This document shows, in pieces, positions 58,532 to 64,000 of a DNA stretch of 64,000 nucleotides (its first letter is position 1; the number at the start of each line of letters is the position of its first letter). Location of the stretch: NCBI RefSeq assembly GCF_001687305.1, contig NZ_KV700385.1, positions 290,513-354,512 of the forward strand, in the 5' to 3' direction. The notes below the pieces were generated by a model, which did no database searches, was not told the origin of the DNA, and saw nothing but the letters and a program-made list of their open reading frames with translations. This stretch comes from Actinomyces vulturis. GTDB lineage: Bacteria; Actinomycetota; Actinomycetes; Actinomycetales; Actinomycetaceae. Both the position numbers and the translations under genes were made by a program.

Positions 58532-59266
58532 GTGAATTCACAGTGGCGATCGAAGACGATCTGCGCCCTTGCGTCAGTCCTTACGGCAGCGCTTGCCGTA
58601 CTCATCGTCCTTCCTGCGGATGCAGAAAACGTTCGGAGCCAAGACAGCAAAATTGCTGAACTCACTACGATGACACTGGGAGCCACAGAAGACGATGTGA
58701 GACAAGCTCTTAACGAATACGCCATTGACGAAGAAATCACTGCCGAGGAAGCCTTAGATGCTGCGCTCGCTGAACAATCTGAGGCAATACGTCATTCAGG
58801 ACAGTATCGCGACCGCTCTAGTGAGTCAGGGAAAGTGAAACTTCCAACCTCATACCACAAAAGCGATATTTATTTCACTCAAACCGCTATTGGTGCTGGA
58901 CATGTCGGTATTTATGGTGACACATACTGGGTTGTGGAGGCTTCTGGCCCAGAATGGAAAAGCGATTGGTACTATAATACTACTATTAATGTGATGCCAG
59001 GAGCCAACCTTCTTGAAGTAAATACCACTCAAGGAAAAAGGGATAAAGCGGCAGACTATGCATACAAAAACCTACGGCATCGCCCTTACAATCTTATATT
59101 TTGGAATAACAAAAAAGACAACGGTTCTTTAAATTGTTCTCAACTTGTATGGCTCGCCTACAGCAAAGGTGCAGGCATTGATTTAGATGGCAACGGAGGA
59201 AAAGGCGTCTACCCTATCGATATTTTCACATCAAGTAAAACACGGGTTAATTGGGTTGTGCGATGA
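58532..59266 (+). CDS. Secreted YiiX / NlpC-P60-like cysteine hydrolase
   Basis: Predicted exported hydrolase with a permuted NlpC/P60-type papain fold, 244 residues. GTG start with GGAG 8 nt upstream. A signal peptide (hydrophobic about residues 8-30, likely cut after ADA) is followed by an acidic helical stretch to about residue 95. In the catalytic domain a candidate histidine, H124, lies in GAGHVGIYG, E136 in WVVEASGP, and candidate nucleophile C202 in LNCSQLVWLAY. The following DLDGNGGKGVYPIDI is typical of YiiX-like enzymes. The target may be peptidoglycan, lipid or peptide. The stop overlaps the next gene by 4 bp. AT-rich compared with the rest of the window. Confidence 0.75.
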   Translation: MNSQWRSKTICALASVLTAALAVLIVLPADAENVRSQDSKIAELTTMTLGATEDDVRQALNEYAIDEEITAEEALDAALAEQSEAIRHSGQYRDRSSESGKVKLPTSYHKSDIYFTQTAIGAGHVGIYGDTYWVVEASGPEWKSDWYYNTTINVMPGANLLEVNTTQGKRDKAADYAYKNLRHRPYNLIFWNNKKDNGSLNCSQLVWLAYSKGAGIDLDGNGGKGVYPIDIFTSSKTRVNWVVR

Positions 59267-60594
59267 GCGACTTTTCTTTATCAAGACGCTCAGTTCTTGG
59301 CTTACCTTTCGCTATATCAACCATCTTAAGTGCAGGCGCATGTACGCAAAGCCCAATCAAAGTTATTCCTCCTGAAAAAGCAACAACACGCGGAGTAATA
59401 TGCGCCATTCAATTAGCAACTCAAGCACGCGAATCAGGAATTGAATTCGGCTTTCGTAAAGAACGCGGTTTTATTATTCTTGTTCACCCCAATGGAAATG
59501 CTCAGGCCCTCGATATCGGAATGATTGATGACTCTCACCCCCTATGGAACAAGGGCGGCCTTTTCTTTGGTGGACTCGATTATGAATATTGCGTCACTGA
59601 CGAGAAACTGACTGCACATAAGCGCGGTGGACCTGAGCATCATGAGATTTCTCGATTCAGTACCGCCGACCAGAGTGGTTTTATCACCATGTACAACTCT
59701 GGAGGCAACCCCTTTGGGGGGCAATATGATCAAAATATTGTGATCGGCGATCAAAATAAAGTTACCTACCGTAAGGTTCAAGGACTTTATCTTAATGTTG
59801 GCTATGATAACGATTCACTCTATTCCGTTGCGACCACCGCATATTGCCCTCATTTAAAAACTGAAGCGGCTCGCGTGTTTCAGGCAACAGGATCACAAGT
59901 AACGCCAGGGACTGAGAAAACACTGCGGGATGGTTATGACTTCCTTGTGCGCCACTATTCTCCCGGAGAACCGAGTAGTCAATCAGTTCTTGCAGCAGTA
60001 TCAAGTGATTCTGAGGGAGAATCACTATGCCGAGGTTTCCCTATGTACAACAATTGCCTATATTTACCTTTATATAAAAGGACTATTCCACATGGGCAAC
60101 CATTCACTCGCGATGAACGCTTTTCCGGTGCCCCGCTATTCCAAGTCTGGGACCTGAAAAAGCGATTCCGTACCTACATGTACATGATGACTCCCGATGG
60201 TAATGCTCTTGACATCCTGCCTGAAGATACGATGACGACACCCGGTATGCAAAAAGAAAATATGTATTATCTAGCAACAGATACCGGTAAGGTTTTTTCG
60301 ATCGATTTAACAACAGGGATCGGTGATCATTTATTTACGATTGACGATGTTCGTGTTGAAAATCAAGGCTCCATGCAGATGATGATTCGTGACGATTATG
60401 TATACGTTATGCGCCCTTATGGTCAGGATAAGAGGGACCAAACTGCTCGATTATCGCGTTACGCACTATCAACCGGACGCGAAGAACCACTCGTCCAAAT
60501 TCGAGGACTTGAACCCTATGAAAGTGGACGCACATACGTATGGGGGTTCGCTCTTCGCCCAGATTACGAGAACTATCTCGCGGATATTTCATAA
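59263..60594 (+). CDS. Tat-type putative lipoprotein with propeller-like repeats
   Basis: Unrecognised exported protein, 443 residues from the ATG at 59263, which overlaps the hydrolase stop (ATGA). The N-terminus SRRSVLGLPFAISTILSAGAC has a twin-arginine motif, a short hydrophobic core and a possible (imperfect) lipobox cysteine, so it may be exported folded and anchored. The body has repeated strand-rich units ending in phrases such as GKVFSIDLTTG and ARLSRYALSTG, resembling beta-propeller blades. No catalytic motif is evident. Coupled translation suggests it works with the hydrolase, as partner, inhibitor or substrate sensor. Codon use is AT-rich like its neighbour. Confidence 0.7.
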   Translation: MSDFSLSRRSVLGLPFAISTILSAGACTQSPIKVIPPEKATTRGVICAIQLATQARESGIEFGFRKERGFIILVHPNGNAQALDIGMIDDSHPLWNKGGLFFGGLDYEYCVTDEKLTAHKRGGPEHHEISRFSTADQSGFITMYNSGGNPFGGQYDQNIVIGDQNKVTYRKVQGLYLNVGYDNDSLYSVATTAYCPHLKTEAARVFQATGSQVTPGTEKTLRDGYDFLVRHYSPGEPSSQSVLAAVSSDSEGESLCRGFPMYNNCLYLPLYKRTIPHGQPFTRDERFSGAPLFQVWDLKKRFRTYMYMMTPDGNALDILPEDTMTTPGMQKENMYYLATDTGKVFSIDLTTGIGDHLFTIDDVRVENQGSMQMMIRDDYVYVMRPYGQDKRDQTARLSRYALSTGREEPLVQIRGLEPYESGRTYVWGFALRPDYENYLADIS

Positions 60595-60654
60595 TAACCA
60601 GATATCGCCATTGAGACTTGGCCTTAGTTGCGCCAAGTCTCCCAAGAAAAGCAT

Positions 60655-61000
60655 TGACTGAGTGCGAAAAGTAGCCCCAAGAGCAACGGGACAGCCAGGC
60701 TCCTCGACATGATCGAAGGTTGCTCCAAGACCGTGTTCAAGGCCTAACTTACTCAACGCAAGGTGGCCTGACGTGAAGGAATCCAGACCGTCGCGATGGA
60801 CGGGTTCACAGGGTTCAAAACCGCTGCAGTTGAGGAGTTCCCTCAAGCCCAAGCAGTGACGGCCCCTTTCCATGTCGTGCACCTAACTGCTGGCTCCCTA
60901 AATGAATGCCGACGCCGAACACAACAAGAAATACTCGGCCGATGCGGCCGCAGTGGAGACCCGTTATATCGACCCCGGCGCAGCCTGCTGGGCAGGTGAT
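60655..61000 (+). pseudogene. ISL3-family transposase fragment
   Basis: Reading plus-strand codons through this stretch gives SNGTARLLDMIEGCSKTVFK, then VAMDGFTGFKTAAVEEFP, PFHVVHLTAGSL, and CRRRTQQEILG with GDPLYRPRRSLL. This is the central part of an ISL3 transposase as I know the family. Two internal stops (TAA and TGA where Trp is expected), missing N- and C-terminal parts and no identifiable inverted repeats show it is dead. Confidence 0.8.
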
Positions 61001-61444
61001 ATCACGCCCGAGACCAGCAATCTGCCTAACGGGGGCGGAAGAGACAACGTGGAGGCGCTGACGCCTGCCACTGGCATCAGTACTCCACCCGACGGGTTTA
61101 GGGGTAAAGGGGTAAAGAAATTCAACCGCAGGGACACGAGTTGACGCAGCCTGGCCAGTAACTCGCGCTGATCGACACTGTTGTAGCGGTAGTGGAAACC
61201 GTAACGGCCGCCACGCGATTATTCTTAGACTCCACGTGACCTTTGAGTGAGTCGATATCGCACCCTTGTTCATACACACTCAAACTCAATAGGGTACGAC
61301 ACCCGCCACACGCTCAATGTATGTAATACGCAGACCCCTGGAGGTCCCACCCGACCTGGCGCACTTTGGTGTTGTAGACCACCCTTCTAGGAGGGGGAAT
61401 GAAGCACTCGCACATAAGTCGCCATATGAGAAGCGGTGCCCACA
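61001..61444. other. Non-coding remnant DNA after the transposase fragment
   Basis: This region has short open frames on both strands without ribosome sites or recognisable domains. It probably consists of further decayed insertion-element DNA. GC content is higher than in the hydrolase genes, suggesting a different origin. Confidence 0.4.
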
Positions 61445-62085
61445 ATGCCGAAAAGTACCCCTCTTGCTCATAACGAATTGATTCTCGACAATGACCAACT
61501 TGCAGTCTTTCGTGGCCAGACACCTATCGTGCAGAATTTCAGTCTGCGTGTTCACCCTGGAGATATTATCGCGATAACAAGTGAGAGCGGATATAGAAAA
61601 TCCACTCTCCTTGAAGCCATCTTGGAACTCATTCCCCATCAAGCCGGGAGGGTCACAGTGGCGGGAAAAAACAACCACGTCGCCCTTCACGCTGGTCACG
61701 GGAAATACGCAAAACACTCATCGGCACAGTTTTTCAAGATGGTGCGCTTCTTGAGCCATTAACCGCCGACGAAAATGTCATTCTCCCCTCTCTCATTAGA
61801 CACTCAGGTTCCACTCATAAACCGAGCCGTGCTTCTGATCTTCTTCATGAACTACGGATTCACGACCAGAAAAAATTCCCCTATGAATACTCCGATAGAG
61901 AGCAGCAACGAATCACCCTAGCCCGAACCCTCATGATCTCACCACAACTACTATTGTGCGATGATCCCACAGGTGCTTTAGATTCGAAGACTAGAGATTC
62001 TATTCTCACCGTAATATCTGAAGTTGCTCACCGCTGTCAGTGCAGAGTTGTTGTGGTCACTCACGACCCTGCGGTTGCTCACTGA
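61445..62085 (+). pseudogene. Frameshifted MacB-type ABC ATPase
   Basis: The first frame encodes an ABC N-terminal part whose Walker A has decayed to SESGYRKSTLL (expected G-x-S-G-x-G-K-S/T). Near 61680 the frame changes. The second frame supplies the Q-loop FQDGALLEPLTADENV, a damaged signature YSDREQQRITLARTL, an intact-looking Walker B LLLCDDPTGALDS, and VVVVTHDPAVAH before a stop. The order matches the intact ATPase at 6960-7691. A frameshift plus broken Walker A and signature argue for loss of function. Confidence 0.8.
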
Positions 62086-62123
62086 GCAAACCACAAGGTC
62101 ACGTTACTTCGCAGGGAAGACAC

Positions 62124-63052
62124 ATGACATCACCACCAGTGTCTACATACTCTCTACTCAAAAAGATTGACACAGCACACCATAATTCCCTGAGAATCCT
62201 GGTCACACAGTTCTAGCAAGCACGGTTCTGCTCTGTGGATTGACCTTTCTGACGTACGAACATTTTTCGCAGAATTTACGGGAACTAAGAGCCGCATCTA
62301 TTCGGCCAGCATCATTTCTTAATCAACCACCAAACAACGGAGGAATCTATTACGCTCCTCCGCTTTTCACGCCAATCCATGATGACCCGGTTACGGTTAT
62401 TACGCTCATTCCTCAAGATAACGATTCTCCACTCCCACCAGGAGTTTCCCAGTAGCCCCAGCCTGGGCATAGCATCGTCAGTCCGAGCGCCTTCGACGAT
62501 CTGCAGCGCGAGCCACACATCGCGCCAGTATTTGGGCCAGTTGATGGTCTGATCAAAGATGAAGGGTTAGAAACGGCCCGGGAGAGACATATCTATTACC
62601 GTCCCCCAGCTACCATGCAGCGCACCGACCTCATGCTCATCAGCGATGAGTTCGGAACACATTTACCCGATGGAAGTTTGTATGGAACCGGCACTCTGCC
62701 TCCCCCGTTAATCTTCGTCGACCTTGCGATTGTTAGAGTACTCATCGTTTCCTCTCTCATCGCTTTTATTGCCATGACCGGCATGTCACTGAAAGAGGAT
62801 GAACACGATCGTCAATTCTCAACCTCATGGGTGTTCTTCATCGAACACTCTTTTCTACGAGTTGCGTCATGCACTACCCGCCGTCACAGCCAGAACATTC
62901 GTCACAAGCATCTTGTGGATCGGTGCAGCATACACTGATATGTCATTAGGATTTCTTGATGCTCGTTTTCCCGCCGCATGGACACATCCACTCATACTTC
63001 CCTTAAGCATCACTCTCATCGACGGGTGTATCGCCGCGATTGCGTGTTCATA
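62124..63052 (+). pseudogene. Decayed ABC transporter permease (first half)
   Basis: Short open pieces in different frames follow the broken ATPase. They include a hydrophobic segment IVRVLIVSSLIAFIAMTGMS near 62730. A later piece in another frame (ELRHALPAVTARTFVTSILWIGAAY, then LPLSITLIDGCIAAIACS) ends near 63052. Hydrophobic spans spaced by charged loops directly after a MacB-type ATPase suggest an FtsX-like permease broken by stops and frameshifts. Confidence 0.55.
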
Positions 63053-63188
63053 GCCTCTCGCACCATACTCATTCATCGCATGAGTCGCCGCCGAATCCAG
63101 TGCTCTCATCGCTCATATTCGCGGCGCTACAGCGAACTCATGCAAATAAGCGCAGTAACCGCTATCGCCATTCCCTGAATAACCGACG

Positions 63189-63911
63189 ATGGCAATATTC
63201 GATTTCATTCGTTCTTACTCTTTTACGCGGGAAATACTGATTTCCTTACATCCCCAATCGCGCCTTCGGGCTGGGATGATCACGATATTCATCACCTTGA
63301 TACTCCCCCGGGAAGTATTTTCTAACTTATCCAACGATCCTCGGATTCTCAACGTTACCATCAATTTCTTCAGTGATGACCCATCCAAAAACTCATTCAC
63401 GATTACGTGCAGTTTTTTACAACAGCCGGGGTCTGTCAACACCGAGTTCACCGTTCCATGCTCAATTGATAGCCGATCATACAGTGCTTCGTTCTAGCCA
63501 ATGGACACGCTTTTTCGCAAGCATCGGGCTCATTGTTTTCTCTGCGCTGTGGGGGCATCCCTTTCAAACGATACCGCCCTGAATACTCAAGCTACGCATC
63601 GCTACATCTCCATTCTCGGCAGCCAACATTTAGCAGCGCACTATGCTGCTGCCATCACAGCAATTCCGCTCCTATCTGCAACGATTGCCTGGGCGTGGCC
63701 CTCCATCATCTAACCGACCGGAATGACTTACGGAGCAATGAAACGAACCCTGCGGGAATTATTCATGCCTCATTCTCCGTAAACTTAGAAATACTGACCC
63801 TCGGCTGCACCACTGCACTACATACCGGGTGGTATGTCACCCATTCAACACATCGATTATCATCAGCGCCTCATTACCCTCATCATCGCCATCCTGGTCC
63901 AGCAGCGCTAG
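63189..63911 (+). pseudogene. Further permease-like remnant
   Basis: The pieces IRSYSFTREILISLHPQSRL with a hydrophobic stretch after it, and THRYISILGSQHLAAHYAAA with ITAIPLLSATIAWAWPSII, lie in two different frames. The stretches between are interrupted by stops. They may be the remains of a second permease gene or the end of the first. Assignment is weak and rests on position and hydrophobicity. Confidence 0.4.
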
Positions 63912-64000
63912 TGAGCAGACGTCACCGTTGAAACACGTGGGGGGGCCGGCTGCGCAGCAGCCGGCCCCCCCCCCACACCCACAACACGTCACAGTAAACA
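63912..64000. repeat. Structured repeat element, copy 2 (reaches the window end)
   Basis: Same order and direction as the copy at 58162-58250: TGAGCAG, ACGTCACCGTTGAAACA, seven G, the CCGGCTGC/GCAGCCGG palindrome, ten C, an ACACCCACA spacer and ACGTCACAGTAAACA. Differences are two G fewer in the tract, two extra bases in the spacer and one G-to-A change. It may continue past the window. Confidence 0.9.

Noticed and set aside
61286..61717. A 143-codon minus-strand open frame in the island
   Set aside because: It overlaps the plus-strand ATPase relic and has no ribosome site or known domain.
58162..64000. CRISPR array
   Set aside because: Only two repeat copies 5.7 kb apart with genes between them, no regular spacers and no cas genes.

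Overview
The window is a moderately high-GC actinobacterial chromosome segment. The reasons are the NusG with a long acidic N-terminus, the classical rplK-rplA / rplJ-rplL / rpoB-rpoC order, a complete 14-subunit menaquinone-type complex I, a MenA/MenD/MenF/MenG menaquinone route, a two-domain MaoC-like protein next to rpmG, and an FprA-type ferredoxin reductase. From memory, the gene order follows the block in Streptomyces and Mycobacterium that joins rpoBC, ribosomal genes, secE-nusG, murB, rpmG, yajQ, htpX, a polyprenyl synthase, nuo, a geranylgeranyl-reductase-like gene and menG. The compact genome and a sortase-anchored surface protein suggest a host-associated Actinomycetales member, perhaps Actinomycetaceae. 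The species is not resolved.

Layout. 1-6473: rpoC (3' end outside the window) and rpoB, minus strand. 6960-9037: a MacB-type ABC ATPase and FtsX-like permease, plus strand. 9322-14384: rplL, rplJ with an L10-type leader, a lone prepilin peptidase, rplA, rplK, nusG and secE, minus strand, then tRNA-Trp. 14794-23517: aspartate aminotransferase, an aminoglycoside-phosphotransferase-fold kinase, adenosine deaminase, an EamA transporter, murB, an MFS transporter, the MaoC-like protein and rpmG. 23577-23952: tRNA-Met, tRNA-Thr and tRNA-Tyr. 24207-27382: yajQ, htpX and fprA. 27652-31608: a ~1,300-residue LPXTG-anchored parallel beta-helix protein.

The core is a minus-strand run of sixteen tightly packed genes (50690 down to 31957): a geranylgeranyl-reductase-like flavoprotein, nuoA to nuoN, and a polyprenyl diphosphate synthase. 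Most junctions are stop/start overlaps (ATGA, GTGA, TGATG). Facing it across a 393-bp gap with a strong palindrome are menG and menF, followed by an HtrA protease, menD and menA. Together these genes make the quinone (MenF, MenD, MenA, MenG), its isoprenoid tail (polyprenyl synthase), probably tail saturation (reductase), and the NADH dehydrogenase that reduces it.

The last 5.8 kb (58162-64000) differ in character. Two direct copies of a ~90-bp element (short direct repeats around a G-tract/C-tract hairpin) flank AT-rich DNA. This DNA holds an intact pair, a secreted YiiX/NlpC-P60-like hydrolase and a Tat-type putative lipoprotein with propeller-like repeats. It is followed by an ISL3-like transposase remnant and the frameshifted remains of a second MacB-type ABC transporter. 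This looks like an acquired, decaying island and is the best place to look for something undescribed.
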